64,000 bases of DNA, from assembly GCA_021776375.1 (NCBI GenBank), contig JAJFGA010000042.1, positions 1 through 64,000 on the forward strand, read 5' to 3'. A program made the position numbers and the translations under genes. This DNA is from Hyphococcus sp. (lineage in GTDB: Bacteria > Pseudomonadota > Alphaproteobacteria > Caulobacterales > Parvularculaceae). Position 1 is the first letter of the stretch, and every line of letters starts with the position of its first letter. Under the pieces are notes generated by a model. The model worked only from the letters and a program-made list of their open reading frames with translations. It was not told where the DNA came from and searched no databases. This document shows, in pieces, positions 26,664 through 36,868 of this stretch.

Positions 26664-27761
26664 ATGCAAGTTTCACAGTCAGTCAAGTTCGCCGCGCTTA
26701 TTATCGTGGTCACGACCCTCTATTTCCTCTCCCGCGGGCTGTTTGGAGACGGGGGCGACGCCGTCGATTCTGCGCCGCCGGCCCGCTTCACGGTGGTCAC
26801 GCAGACCGTGTCGCCGGAGAACTGGCAGGCGGAAATCGTCGTACGCGGCCGTACGGCTGCAGAACGTAAAGTCGTTGTCCGCGCAGAAATCACCGGCGCT
26901 GTCGCGGCCACGCCGACGCCGGAAGGCGCCGTTGTTCGTAAGGGCGACGTACTGTGCCAGATTGAAGTGAACGCGCGCCAGGCGGAGTTGGCCGAAGCCC
27001 GCGCCGCGCTCGATAAAGCGCGCCTGGACTACAACGCCGCAGTCAAACTCCATGAAGGCGGGTTTCGTTCTGAAACTGCTGTCGCAGCGGCAAAGGCGGC
27101 GCTTGATCTGGCGATCGCCAGCACAGAGCGCACCGGCATTGTCCTGTCAAAAACAAAAATCACCGCGCCGTTTGACGGCGTGTTTGACCGCCGCGACGTC
27201 GAGGTCGGTGATTTTCTAAGTGTCAGGGATCCCTGCGGCACGGTTATCCAGCCCTCGCCGTTTCTGGTGATTGGCGCGGTATCAGAAAAGGATGTTGCGA
27301 AAGTTTCAAAAAACGATCGCGGTGTTGCGCGCCTGGCGACCGGCGAAACCATTGAAGGCGTCGTGCGGTTTGTCGCCGCCGCCGCCGACCCGGCGACACG
27401 CACGTTCACTGTCGAACTCTTGGTGCCGAACGAAGACGGCGCCTTGCGCGATGGCGTCACCGCGGATTTTACAACCTTCGCCAAAGAGCGCGCCGCGCAT
27501 CATATCCCGCGATCGTCGCTTGTCTTGGGCGATGATGGCGGGCTTGGCGTTCGCACGCTTGGCGCCGGAGGCGAAGTTCATTTTACGTCTATCCGCCTCC
27601 TTGGCGAGGATCAAAATGGTATTTGGGTTGCCGGGCTTGATGGCGAAGTCCAGTTGATTGTGCGCGGTCATGGTTTTGTCAGCGCCGGTCAAAAGGTTGA
27701 GGCGGTTGATATTGAGAACGTGAAAGCGGGGCAAAGCCTGGACGTCGGGGCGACGCCATGA
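26664..27761 (+). CDS. RND efflux periplasmic adaptor (membrane fusion protein)
   Basis: A 365-residue HlyD/AcrA-type adaptor with an N-terminal signal/anchor segment (about residues 8-24). The lipoyl-like domain includes VVVRAEITGAVAATPTPEGAVVRKGDVLCQI, quoted here only as its key parts VVVRAEITG and GDVLCQI. A short alpha-hairpin (LAEARAALDKARLDYNAA), a second lipoyl half (TKITAPFDGVFDRRDVEVGD) and beta-barrel domains follow. It links the inner-membrane pump to an outer-membrane channel. ATG 26664 is preferred because a TATAAT box ends at 26589, three nt before the alternative ATG at 26592. Its stop overlaps the pump start by 4 nt. Confidence 0.9.
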   Translation: MQVSQSVKFAALIIVVTTLYFLSRGLFGDGGDAVDSAPPARFTVVTQTVSPENWQAEIVVRGRTAAERKVVVRAEITGAVAATPTPEGAVVRKGDVLCQIEVNARQAELAEARAALDKARLDYNAAVKLHEGGFRSETAVAAAKAALDLAIASTERTGIVLSKTKITAPFDGVFDRRDVEVGDFLSVRDPCGTVIQPSPFLVIGAVSEKDVAKVSKNDRGVARLATGETIEGVVRFVAAAADPATRTFTVELLVPNEDGALRDGVTADFTTFAKERAAHHIPRSSLVLGDDGGLGVRTLGAGGEVHFTSIRLLGEDQNGIWVAGLDGEVQLIVRGHGFVSAGQKVEAVDIENVKAGQSLDVGATP

Positions 27762-30700
27762 ACGGCCTTATAGACGCTGCGTTCTCGCATACGCGGGTCG
27801 TCATGACGGCGCTGATCGTGATGATCATTTTCGGCGTCAACTCGTTCAACACCATACCACGCGAAGCCGAGCCGGATATTCCAGCGCCTTTCATACTGGT
27901 GACGCTGCCGTTGCCGGGGGTTTCTCCGGAAGATGGCGAGCGGCTGCTTATCCGTCCGACTGAGCTGGAATTTCAAAGCCTCGAGGGCCTGAAACAAATG
28001 GACTCGCTCGCCTTTGACGGCGCGGCGCAGATCATCCTCGAATTTCTCACCACCGTTGACGTTGACCAAGCGGCCCTTGACGTACGCGAGGCTGTCGATC
28101 GTGCGAAAGCAGAATATCCTTCGAATGCGGAAGAACCGATTGTCACGGAATTCAATCTGCAAAATGAGTTTCCGATTTTAACGGTCATGCTCTTTGGCGA
28201 CGCGCCTGAACGGGCGATTTATCGGACTGCCAAAGCGCTGCAAGACCAACTCGACAGCATCTCTGGTGTTCTTGATGCGCGCCTGACTGGCGCGCGCGAA
28301 GAGCTACTCGAGGTCATCATTGACCCGAAAGTGCTGGAATCCTTTCATCTCACCGAAGTTGAGGTCATCAACGCCGTCGGCGCCAACAACCAGTTGGTCA
28401 CGGCCGGCTCGATCAACCTTGCTGACGGCCGGTTCACGATTAAAGCACCCGGTCTGATCAAAAACGCCGCCGACCTGATGTCGATCCCGGTTCGCGTCAA
28501 TGGCGATAATGTCGTGACCATCGGTGATCTCGGCGAGGTGCGCCGGACCTTTAAAGATCGCGACGGCTATGCCCTGTTTAATGGCCAACCGGCGATCGGC
28601 GTTGAAATATCAAAACGCGCTGGCGCTAATATCGTCGAGACAATTGAAAAAGCGCGCGAGGTCGTGAAAAGTCAAGCCGCGCTGTGGCCGGCAACCGTCC
28701 GCTATGAGTTTCTCAGCGACCAATCGATCTCCGTGAAAGATAACCTCCAAGGCCTGACATCTTCAATCGTGACTGCGATCCTCCTTGTGATGATCGTTAT
28801 CGTTGCCGCCCTCGGCATGCGCTCGGCGGTCATGGTCGGTGTTGCGATCCCAACCTCATTCTTGATCAGTTTCTTATTGCTGACGGTGTTTGGCTACACG
28901 CTCAACATGATGGTGATGTTTGGACTGATCTTGTCGGTAGGGATGCTGGTCGACGGGGCCATTGTCATTGTTGAATATGCCGACAGGCGTATGGCGGAAG
29001 GCGCGCCGCGCCGCGTCGCCTACGCCGAAGCCTCCAAACGCATGTTCTGGCCTGTCGTCACTTCCACAGCGACCACGCTCGCCGCGTTCGTCCCGTTCTT
29101 GTTCTGGCAATCGCTGCCCGGCGAGTTCATGAAATTCTTGCCGCTGACGCTCATTTTCGTGCTCTTAGCCTCGCTGGTTGTTGCGCTAATCTTTCTACCG
29201 GTGCTGGGCGGCCTGTTGGGACTGCCTGACTGGATGAAGAAGAAATTCCACATTCAGGGAAAATCTGACGCGCCCACCAAGCAACTGCTGGTCGACGAGG
29301 TTGACCCAACCACGCTTGACGGGCCGATCGCAATCTACGCCCGCATCCTGACCGATCTGGTTCGCCGCCCATTGCTGGTGTTGCTGGTGGCGGGCATGCT
29401 GGTGTCGGTCTGCTACGCATTATTCCTCCGCGCATCGCCGGATGTTGAATTTTTTATTCGCAGCGACGATGAGCAGGTCAATCTCTTGGTGCTCGGCCGC
29501 GGCAACATGTCGGAGCCGCAGAAAATTGAAATCGTCAAGGAAGTCTCCGCGCGCATTGAAAACCATCCGGCGATTGAACATCTTTATTTGCAAACCGGTC
29601 CGGCGCTCGGTCGCAGTCGCGACTTTCCTTCAGAAACTATAGGCCGGGTTGGCGTCGATCTGATTGCCTATACCGAGCGCGAACATTCCAACATTATCCT
29701 TAAACAATTACGCGATCTGGTTCAGGATGTGCCCGGCGTAATTGTTGAGGTACGCCAGCGTGAAAGCGGCCCACCGGTTGGTAAGGACGTTCAAGTTGAA
29801 ATCAGCGCTGTCGATTTTGACGCCATGGTGAGCGCGGCGAAAAAGGTGCGCGCCTACGCCGACACGGCGACCCTGACCGTAAACGGACAGGAAGCGCCAC
29901 TCTATATGGATCAGGAAGACACGCTTCCGCTGCCTGGCATCGAGTGGTCGGTTGAGGTCGATCGTGCGCTTGCCGGCCGCTATGGGCTTTCGGTTCAACA
30001 GGCGGGCGGCGTGCTTCAGTTCGTCACCGACGGGCTGTTGCTCGACAAATACCGCCCGGACGACGCCGATGATGAAATCGATATCCGCATCCGGTATCCG
30101 GCAGAGTATCGAAATATTTTCGCACTCGACGCCGTGCGCATTCAAACGCCCGAAGGCTCGGTGCCGCTGTCGAATTTTGTCACCCGCACCGCACGGCCAC
30201 AAGTCGACCGCATCGTTCGGCGTGACGGCCGGCGCATTATCGAGATCAAGGCCAACGGCAATACCCGTATGGAAGGCCATGAAGTGAGCCAGGGTCAGGC
30301 GATCGCCGAGATGAAACAATGGCTCTCCTCCGGCGCGCTGGGAGAAGATGTCACCTGGGTCATGCGCGGCGCAGATGAGGAAACCGTGGACGCGGCAACG
30401 TTTTTCCAAGGCGCGATGGCGGCCGCCCTGTTTATGATTGCAATGATCCTGCTACTTGAATTTAACAGCTTTTACCACGCCGTGCTGACGCTTTCATCGG
30501 TGATATTATCAGTGTTCGGTGTATTGCTGGGTATTGCCCTCTCGGGGCAATATATCAGCATCATCATGACGGGGACCGGGATTGTCGCGCTTGCAGGGAT
30601 TGTTGTGAACAACAACATCGTCCTCATCGACACCTATCAATATCTGCGGCGCAAGGGCCTTGCCGTTGAGAACGCGGTTATCCGCACCGCCGCCCAGCGG

Positions 30701-31051
30701 GTGCGCCCGGTGTTACTGACGACTGTCACCACCATTCTCGGGCTGTTGCCGATGGTGTTTGAGATCACCGTAAACTTCGCCTCCGGCACAATTACGCGCG
30801 GCTCGACTACGTCGGACTGGTGGGTGCTGTTGTCTTCCGCGGTGGTGTTCGGGCTCGCCTTTTCGACCATGCTGACGCTGATTTTAACGCCGGTCTTGCT
30901 CGCAGCGCCAACGGTATTACGCAAACGTCTGCCAGCTGCAGCCAGCATTATCATGCGCATATTCAGCAGGATGACCGGCCGCCGCATCGGGCTGGACCAA
31001 CCCGCCGATACGCCGCCGCTCGATGTCGATTATAAGCGCGCCGCCGAATAA
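27758..31051 (+). CDS. RND (HAE1-type) efflux pump, inner-membrane permease
   Basis: A 1097-residue AcrB-family pump with the two-fold repeated layout: a membrane segment near residue 15, a large periplasmic porter loop, a block of membrane segments near 335-510, then a second loop and a block near 885-1040. Visible motifs are GANIVETIEKAREVV, FGLILSVGMLVDGAIVIVEYADR (the proton-relay segment with D, key part GMLVDGAIVI) and the C-terminal counterpart VALAGIVVNNNIVLIDTY. Substrates are probably drugs or other toxic compounds. It is translationally coupled to the adaptor; no outer-membrane channel gene follows. Confidence 0.94.
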   Translation: MNGLIDAAFSHTRVVMTALIVMIIFGVNSFNTIPREAEPDIPAPFILVTLPLPGVSPEDGERLLIRPTELEFQSLEGLKQMDSLAFDGAAQIILEFLTTVDVDQAALDVREAVDRAKAEYPSNAEEPIVTEFNLQNEFPILTVMLFGDAPERAIYRTAKALQDQLDSISGVLDARLTGAREELLEVIIDPKVLESFHLTEVEVINAVGANNQLVTAGSINLADGRFTIKAPGLIKNAADLMSIPVRVNGDNVVTIGDLGEVRRTFKDRDGYALFNGQPAIGVEISKRAGANIVETIEKAREVVKSQAALWPATVRYEFLSDQSISVKDNLQGLTSSIVTAILLVMIVIVAALGMRSAVMVGVAIPTSFLISFLLLTVFGYTLNMMVMFGLILSVGMLVDGAIVIVEYADRRMAEGAPRRVAYAEASKRMFWPVVTSTATTLAAFVPFLFWQSLPGEFMKFLPLTLIFVLLASLVVALIFLPVLGGLLGLPDWMKKKFHIQGKSDAPTKQLLVDEVDPTTLDGPIAIYARILTDLVRRPLLVLLVAGMLVSVCYALFLRASPDVEFFIRSDDEQVNLLVLGRGNMSEPQKIEIVKEVSARIENHPAIEHLYLQTGPALGRSRDFPSETIGRVGVDLIAYTEREHSNIILKQLRDLVQDVPGVIVEVRQRESGPPVGKDVQVEISAVDFDAMVSAAKKVRAYADTATLTVNGQEAPLYMDQEDTLPLPGIEWSVEVDRALAGRYGLSVQQAGGVLQFVTDGLLLDKYRPDDADDEIDIRIRYPAEYRNIFALDAVRIQTPEGSVPLSNFVTRTARPQVDRIVRRDGRRIIEIKANGNTRMEGHEVSQGQAIAEMKQWLSSGALGEDVTWVMRGADEETVDAATFFQGAMAAALFMIAMILLLEFNSFYHAVLTLSSVILSVFGVLLGIALSGQYISIIMTGTGIVALAGIVVNNNIVLIDTYQYLRRKGLAVENAVIRTAAQRVRPVLLTTVTTILGLLPMVFEITVNFASGTITRGSTTSDWWVLLSSAVVFGLAFSTMLTLILTPVLLAAPTVLRKRLPAAASIIMRIFSRMTGRRIGLDQPADTPPLDVDYKRAAE

Positions 31052-31054
31052 GCC

Positions 31055-32026
31055 CTACTCGTTGGGTTCGCCCTCTTCAGCATCCGGCACTTCAAAAATC
31101 TGGCCCGGATAAATCAGGTCCGGATCGCGGATTTGGTCGGCGTTGGCCTGATAGATGATCGTATATTGAGCACCGCGGCCATAAGCGCGCCGCGCAATGC
31201 GCCACAGACTGTTACCTGGCTGAACCACGACCTTGCCGTCGCGAAGCTGGATCTGATGCGGACTGGCGCGTTCAAACGGCAGCTCAATCGCATAGACTGG
31301 CCGACCGTTCTCATCGAGCTGAATGACCAGTAATTGATAAACGCCGGGCGCAATCTGACCCTCCGGAGCCAGTGTCCAACGCCCCGCTTCTGTAGACGGC
31401 GTCTGCCCCAACATGCGACGATTGATGAACAGCTGCACCATGCGGTTGGGCTCTGCTCGTCCGGAAAAAATCACTGCGCCGCTATCGTCATAGTCGATGA
31501 CGTCAAGGGTGAGCGGGCCGAGGCCTTCCGGCGTGTCACGCGGGTCTTGCAGAACCTCCGTCGCACCGCCGGGCGTTGTGCGCAACACCAGCGGCCGGTC
31601 GCCTTCGCGTTCCGGCACATAAATCAACACCGTCTCATCGGAACGGATGGTTAATCCGTCTGTGGTGGTCATCGACAGGCTAAGCTCGACCGGGCCTGAC
31701 GCCAGCGGCGTGTCGGTCGCCAGCGCCCATGAACCATCTGATTCCGCAATGGTCTCGGCCAGATCCTCACCATTGGCATAGAGGTTGACGGTGGCGCCCG
31801 GCTTTGCACGCCCGGCAATCGTCGCGTAACCGCTGCGGGTGACATAAACAATGTCGAAGCTCGGCAGCGCCGGTTCTTTTGCAGCGGCGCCATCCTCGTC
31901 AGTTGCATCGGCGTCCCGCGCAATCGCGTCCGGCTCGGCATCTTCAATGATCTTGAAACGCTCCACAGCCTTCCAGCCAATGAACCCAAGAACAATCAGT
32001 AAGAGGACAATGATGACGACACGCAT
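31055..32026 (-). CDS. LysM-domain envelope protein
   Basis: A 323-residue protein with an N-terminal membrane anchor (about residues 2-20), an acidic spacer, two Ig-like/Big-type beta domains (about 65-125 and 165-240, with AGRAKPGATVNLYANG and SGRAEPNRMVQLFINR as equivalent turns) and a C-terminal LysM domain (about 268-315, VVVQPGNSLWRIARRAYG to IYPGQIFEVP). LysM binds peptidoglycan, so the protein probably sits on the periplasmic face attached to the wall. It is convergent with the RND pump gene, 3 nt apart. Confidence 0.88.
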   Translation of the reverse strand: MRVVIIVLLLIVLGFIGWKAVERFKIIEDAEPDAIARDADATDEDGAAAKEPALPSFDIVYVTRSGYATIAGRAKPGATVNLYANGEDLAETIAESDGSWALATDTPLASGPVELSLSMTTTDGLTIRSDETVLIYVPEREGDRPLVLRTTPGGATEVLQDPRDTPEGLGPLTLDVIDYDDSGAVIFSGRAEPNRMVQLFINRRMLGQTPSTEAGRWTLAPEGQIAPGVYQLLVIQLDENGRPVYAIELPFERASPHQIQLRDGKVVVQPGNSLWRIARRAYGRGAQYTIIYQANADQIRDPDLIYPGQIFEVPDAEEGEPNE

Positions 32027-32128
32027 AATACGCTACTCCTTCATGAATCTGGCATAACCGCGATTTTACTTTACCCAAAAGAAAATCTGCGTACAATGCC
32101 CAGCCAACAACAAGAAACGTACAAACTT

Positions 32129-32683
32129 ATGAAATCATTATGTGTTTACTGCGGGTCCCGGCCGGGAAAAGATCCCGCCATCGAAGAAGCCGCCATCGCA
32201 ATCGGAAAAGAGGCCGCCAGCCGCGGATGCCGGATCGTCTATGGCGGCGGTAAAATGGGTCTGATGGGCGCAACCGCAGGCGCGGCGCGCGACGCAGGCG
32301 GCGATGTTTTTGGCGTCATTCCAGATTTTCTGGTCGAACTTGAGGGCATCCTGGAGGGCGTCGACCACAAGATCGTCGACACGATGCATGAGCGCAAAAT
32401 GCTTATGTTTGAAGAGTCTGACGCAATTTTGACGCTGCCCGGCGGCATTGGCACGCTGGAAGAGTTGATCGAAGTCCTGTCCTGGGCGCGGCTGGCGCTT
32501 CACCGCAAGCCGATCATCGTCCTTAATCTCAACGGCTTTTGGACACCTCTACAGGAATTGTTTGAACACGTTGTATCGCAGGGATTTGCAGACAAGGAAT
32601 TATTAAACGACACAATCTTCGTTACAACTGTCGATGAAGTGTTCCCCGCCGCCGAGCAACACATGCTGCGCGCACGCGCATAA
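32129..32683 (+). CDS. LOG-family protein (TIGR00730, nucleoside monophosphate phosphoribohydrolase type)
   Basis: A 184-residue Rossmann-like protein. It begins with the family's MKSLCVYCGSRPG and has VYGGGKMGLMGATA, MHERKMLMFEESDAI and the signature PGGIGTLEELIE around residues 110-121. LOG proteins cleave cytokinin riboside 5'-monophosphates or other nucleoside monophosphates; in bacteria the role is often general nucleotide turnover. ATG 32129 fits family starts; ATG 32096 would add 11 unlike residues. Confidence 0.9.
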   Translation: MKSLCVYCGSRPGKDPAIEEAAIAIGKEAASRGCRIVYGGGKMGLMGATAGAARDAGGDVFGVIPDFLVELEGILEGVDHKIVDTMHERKMLMFEESDAILTLPGGIGTLEELIEVLSWARLALHRKPIIVLNLNGFWTPLQELFEHVVSQGFADKELLNDTIFVTTVDEVFPAAEQHMLRARA

Positions 32684-32695
32684 TCACATGAACGC

Positions 32696-34024
32696 TCAGG
32701 CGCGCTCGCCGCGAAAGCGGGCGCGCGCCTTCTCGGCGCCGATAAGTGGAAATAACGCAGCCATTTCCGGACCGCGCGCCTCACCGGTCAGGGCCAGACG
32801 AAGCGGCATGAATAGTTTTCGCCCCTTGGCGCCGGTTTTTTCTTTCAGCGCATTGGTGAGAACTGTCCAGCTCTCCTCATTGAGTTCATTCTCAATTAGA
32901 TTTGCCGCTTCATCCGTAAGCGCTTTATCTTCAATGACGGGATCGATTTCCCCGGTAATGACCGTCATCCAATGGGCGACGTCGCTGATCCGGGTAATAT
33001 TGCCGCGCGCCGCATTCCAGATGGCTTCACTGACGCCCATGTCGCCAAGGCGTTGCTCGACATCGCCAAACGGCATTTCATGCAGGAGTTTGGCGTTGAG
33101 CGCCTCAAGCTCGCTCGTGTCAAACCGCGCCGGCGCCCGGCCGATGCGGTCGAAGTCAAAGCTTTGCGCAAGCGCGGCAAGGTCGCGGGCTGGCTCCACT
33201 GGGTCGGCGGTGCCAAGCTTGGCGAGCAGGCTGGTAATTGCCGCCGGTTCAAGTCCGTCGTCGCGCATCGCTTCAATCGACAAGGAGCCGAGGCGTTTCG
33301 ACAGGTTGCCCCCATCGGCGCCGACCAATAACGAGTGATGGGCAAAAGCCGGCGGCTCGCCGCCAAGCGCTTTGAATATCTCAATTTGCACGCCAGTATT
33401 GGTGACATGGTCCTCGCCGCGCATCACATGGGTGATGCCGAGGTCGATATCGTCAACGCAACTCGGCAAGGTGTAGAGATACATCCCATCTTCACGGATC
33501 AGCACCGGATCAGAAACGCTAGCGGTGTCGACGCTTGTCTCTCCGCGAATTAAATCAGTCCACACCGCTGGCGCGTGCGACAGCTTGAATCGCCAATGCG
33601 GGCGGCGCCCTTCCGCCTCAAAGGCTTGGCGCTCCGCCTCGCTGAGCGATAAAGCGGCGCGATCATAAACCGGCGGCAGACTGCGCGCGCGCTGCAGCTT
33701 GCGCTTGCGGTCAAGCTCGTCGGCGGTCTCATAACAAGGATAAAGCAGGCCCTCAGTGATCAGCCTGTCGCGCGCGGCGTCATAGCGGTCAAACCGGTCG
33801 GACTGGTTCACCGTCTCATCATAGTCGAGCCCAAGCCAGGCAAGGTCGGCCTTGATCGCCTCCTCATAGGCCTTGGTCGAGCGCCCCTGGTCGGTGTCGT
33901 CAATGCGCAGGACAAACCCGCCGCCCTGTTTGCGGGCCAAAAGCCAGTTCCAAAGCGCGGCGCGCACATTACCAACATGAATTTTACCGGTTGGCGACGG
34001 CGCAAAACGAACAGTGACGGTCAT
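32696..34024 (-). CDS. gltX: Glutamyl-tRNA synthetase
   Basis: A 442-residue class I aminoacyl-tRNA synthetase that charges tRNA with glutamate. The HIGH-type motif is HVGN in FAPSPTGKIHVGN (residues 5-17), and the KMSKS counterpart is NLSKRLG near 245. RGEDHVTNTGVQIEIFKALG fits the family core. It is shorter than typical (about 470), as in the alphaproteobacterial GltX2 group, whose members may also charge tRNA-Gln for later amidation. The ATG 34024 starts exactly at MTVTVRFAPSPTG; the open frame runs upstream to 34117 but that part is not conserved-looking. Confidence 0.94.
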   Translation of the reverse strand: MTVTVRFAPSPTGKIHVGNVRAALWNWLLARKQGGGFVLRIDDTDQGRSTKAYEEAIKADLAWLGLDYDETVNQSDRFDRYDAARDRLITEGLLYPCYETADELDRKRKLQRARSLPPVYDRAALSLSEAERQAFEAEGRRPHWRFKLSHAPAVWTDLIRGETSVDTASVSDPVLIREDGMYLYTLPSCVDDIDLGITHVMRGEDHVTNTGVQIEIFKALGGEPPAFAHHSLLVGADGGNLSKRLGSLSIEAMRDDGLEPAAITSLLAKLGTADPVEPARDLAALAQSFDFDRIGRAPARFDTSELEALNAKLLHEMPFGDVEQRLGDMGVSEAIWNAARGNITRISDVAHWMTVITGEIDPVIEDKALTDEAANLIENELNEESWTVLTNALKEKTGAKGRKLFMPLRLALTGEARGPEMAALFPLIGAEKARARFRGERA

Positions 34025-34104
34025 GGAAATCTCGATATCTAAATGGGTCGTGTGGTTGGAAAGTCGTGGCCTAACGCTTTGCCCGGCTGGGGTCAAACCT
34101 AGTC

Positions 34105-35763
34105 CTAGTCGCGCCATCCATGGGTGATCGGGTAGCGCCGGTCGCGACCGAAATTAACCGCAGTGACTTTCGGTCCTGGCGGGGCCTGGCGGCGTTTGTA
34201 TTCGGCGACATAAAGCAGGTGCTCAATGCGCCGCACCACCGCCTCGTCATAACCTTGTGCGACAATCTCCGAGACCGCCATTTCCTTTTCGACCAACATC
34301 TCCAGAATCGGGTCGAGAATGTCATAGGCCGGCAGGCTGTCCTCATCTTTTTGGTCGTCGCGCAACTCCGCCGACGGTGATTTAGTGATGATACGTTCCG
34401 GGATAACGCCGCCGCTCGGACCTTTCAGGTCGATGGCGTGGTTTTCGTTGCGCCAACGACAGAGCGCAAATACATCGGTTTTATAAATGTCCTTGAGCGG
34501 ATTATAGCCGCCATTCATGTCGCCATAGAGCGTTGCATAGCCAACCGACATTTCCGACTTGTTGCCAGTGGTCAACACCATATCGCCAAACTTGTTCGAC
34601 AGCGCCATCAATAGAACGCCGCGCAGGCGCGACTGGATATTTTCTTCCGTGGTGTCTTTGTCGAGATTGCCGAATACCGGCGCCAACATCTCATCGAACG
34701 CGGCGACGCCCGGCTCAATGCTGATCGAGCGATAATCAACGCCCAGCAGCGCCGCGCAAGCTTGCGCATCCTCAAGGCTTTCGCGCGACGTATAGCGCGA
34801 CGCCATCATCACGCAACGCACTCGATCCGCCCCCAGCGCATCAACAGCCATCGCCGCTGTCAACGCTGAATCAACCCCGCCCGACAGGCCGATGATAACG
34901 CCCTTAAACCGGTTCTTGTTGACATAATCGCGTACCGCCATGGTCACCGCGCGATAGGTCATTTCCGCACCGCCCGCCCAGTGCGCGCGCGGGCCATCCT
35001 CACAAATCCAGTGCTCCCCATCGCGGCGCCACCGCGTCAGGAACACGCCTTCGACAAATTGCGGCGCCCGGAAGATAATCTCACCGGTGCGGTCCATGAC
35101 AAAACTGGCGCCCTCAAAAAGCACTTCATCTTGCCCGGCAAGTTGGTTGACGAAAATCAGCGGCAATCCGGTCTGACTAACGCGCTCGTGCGCCGCCTCA
35201 GCGCGTTCGATAAGCGAGGTTTCGCGAAACGGCGATCCGTGTGGAACGATAAAAATTTCCGCGCCGGCTTTTTGCAACGCCTCCCCAGCCCCCGGCAGCC
35301 ACATATCTTCGCAAACCATCAGCCCGAGGCGGACACCGTGAAAGTCAACAGGCTCAGGAAACGCAGGGCCCGGCGTGAACCGGCGCGGTTCATCGAAAAC
35401 ACCGTAATTGGGCAGGCGCACCTTGTAGCGCGTTGCGGCGATCTCGCCGGCATTCAACACAAAAGCTGCGTTATAAAGGCTATCGCCAACACTCCATGGC
35501 GCGCCGACAATCATCGCCGGACCGCCATCGGCAGTGTCTGCGGCAAGCGCCATTACAGCGTCGCGGCAGGCGCGTTGAAAGGACGGCTTTTGCACAAGAT
35601 CTTCCGGCGGATAGCCCGCCACAACCAGCTCACAGAAAACAACAAGGTCAGCACCGGCGGCGGCAGCGTCGCGCCGCGCCGCACGGATGCGCGCAACATT
35701 GCCGTCAATATCGCCGACAACCGGCGCGATCTGCGCTACCGCAATTGAAATCTGGTCCGTCAT
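34105..35763 (-). CDS. nadE: Glutamine-dependent NAD+ synthetase
   Basis: A 552-residue two-domain enzyme that converts deamido-NAD to NAD using glutamine. The N-terminal nitrilase-type glutaminase domain shows the catalytic Glu (FCELVVAGYPPEDL), Lys (RYKVRLPNYGVFDE) and Cys (LGLMVCEDMW). The C-terminal synthetase domain starts near residue 275 and has the PP-loop SGGVDSALTAAMAVD and TTGNKSEMSVGYATLYGDMNGG (key part GNKSEMSVGY). ATG 35763 (MTDQISIAVAQ) is chosen. It lies 80 nt upstream of gltX on the same strand. Confidence 0.95.
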   Translation of the reverse strand: MTDQISIAVAQIAPVVGDIDGNVARIRAARRDAAAAGADLVVFCELVVAGYPPEDLVQKPSFQRACRDAVMALAADTADGGPAMIVGAPWSVGDSLYNAAFVLNAGEIAATRYKVRLPNYGVFDEPRRFTPGPAFPEPVDFHGVRLGLMVCEDMWLPGAGEALQKAGAEIFIVPHGSPFRETSLIERAEAAHERVSQTGLPLIFVNQLAGQDEVLFEGASFVMDRTGEIIFRAPQFVEGVFLTRWRRDGEHWICEDGPRAHWAGGAEMTYRAVTMAVRDYVNKNRFKGVIIGLSGGVDSALTAAMAVDALGADRVRCVMMASRYTSRESLEDAQACAALLGVDYRSISIEPGVAAFDEMLAPVFGNLDKDTTEENIQSRLRGVLLMALSNKFGDMVLTTGNKSEMSVGYATLYGDMNGGYNPLKDIYKTDVFALCRWRNENHAIDLKGPSGGVIPERIITKSPSAELRDDQKDEDSLPAYDILDPILEMLVEKEMAVSEIVAQGYDEAVVRRIEHLLYVAEYKRRQAPPGPKVTAVNFGRDRRYPITHGWRD

Positions 35764-35896
35764 AAACCTAACTGCCAGCAAGCTTAAACATTATGCGCAA
35801 GCCATAACCTCTATGTCAGGGTAGATATGGTCTCGCCAACAGGGAAGCAAATATTAGTTTGCTGCAGCGGCAGTAGCGGGCCGCAGGACACAGTAG

Positions 35897-36868
35897 TTAC
35901 GCGCGCAACCTTTTGTCGACTTCTGCTTCGACGGCGACCTGCTCGACCCCAATCTGGGCGGCCTGCTCAATCTGCTGCGCCCAGGAAACCGTTACCCGGC
36001 CGTCATGGCCTGATACCACAGGCGTTTTAGAATCGCGGATCGCTTCGATAAACAAACCCGCGCCATAGGCCAGCGGATCGCGGATCGCCAGCGGCGCCTT
36101 GTCCGGCGAAATATCAGCGCTTAGCTGCGCCGGCGTCGTGTTGGAAATGGTCCGGCCAATAAAATCAAAATCGATGACGCCGTCATCATAGACCAACGTC
36201 ATGCGGCGCTCTGAAACCTTCGAGCCGCGGGCGGCCTCCAGAACTGCAACCGTTCCGTTCTCAAGTAAAAGTTCAGCGGAAATTTCATCAGCATTCCCGA
36301 CGGCATAAACGGTGCTGACATCACTCCCGGATAGTTGGCGTACAATATCAAGGTCATGAACCATCAAATCAAAAGCAACTGAAACGTCACTACAGCGCCC
36401 GGTATGAGGAACGCGCCGCACGCACTCAATCCTGACCGGCGCGCGCTCACGCGTAAAAAGCCCCACCGCAGCGCAAACATAGCGTTCTTGATGACCAATC
36501 TGCAGCACCAGGTTTTTGGTGTCAGCGAGTGCAATCAACCGATCAACGTCGCCAACCGTCAGGGCAAGTGGTTTTTCTACAAAACAATGACAGTCATTTA
36601 ACAGCGCCGCTTCACAAAGCGCAAAATGATCGCTTGCCGGCGCGGCAATCACTACCGCGTCCACCTCCTGCAGAAATTTATGATATGTTTGATAGGCCTT
36701 GGCATTATATTTCCGCGCCAGCGCATGCGCACGCTCCGCATCGGTGTCGTAGATCCCGGAAAATACAATATTCCTGCCGTCAACAAGGTCGCGGTCAGCA
36801 AGCTTGGCGGCGTGATAGGAGCCAAACACACCGGCCCCGGCAACACCCATTCTCAATGATGGCGGCAC
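35897..36868 (-). CDS. Gfo/Idh/MocA-family NAD(P)-dependent oxidoreductase
   Basis: A protein of about 323 residues with an N-terminal Rossmann fold (GVAGAGVFGSYHAAKL) and the family signature CFVEKPLALT near residue 105. Next come HQERY and DLMVHDLDIVRQL near 190, which carry the usual catalytic region residues. Members oxidise or reduce sugars, inositols or sugar nucleotides; the substrate is unknown. GTG 36868 is preferred because GGGGG lies 7 nt upstream; ATG 36850 is the alternative. No sugar-gene neighbours help to define its role. Confidence 0.85.
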   Translation of the reverse strand: MPPSLRMGVAGAGVFGSYHAAKLADRDLVDGRNIVFSGIYDTDAERAHALARKYNAKAYQTYHKFLQEVDAVVIAAPASDHFALCEAALLNDCHCFVEKPLALTVGDVDRLIALADTKNLVLQIGHQERYVCAAVGLFTRERAPVRIECVRRVPHTGRCSDVSVAFDLMVHDLDIVRQLSGSDVSTVYAVGNADEISAELLLENGTVAVLEAARGSKVSERRMTLVYDDGVIDFDFIGRTISNTTPAQLSADISPDKAPLAIRDPLAYGAGLFIEAIRDSKTPVVSGHDGRVTVSWAQQIEQAAQIGVEQVAVEAEVDKRLRA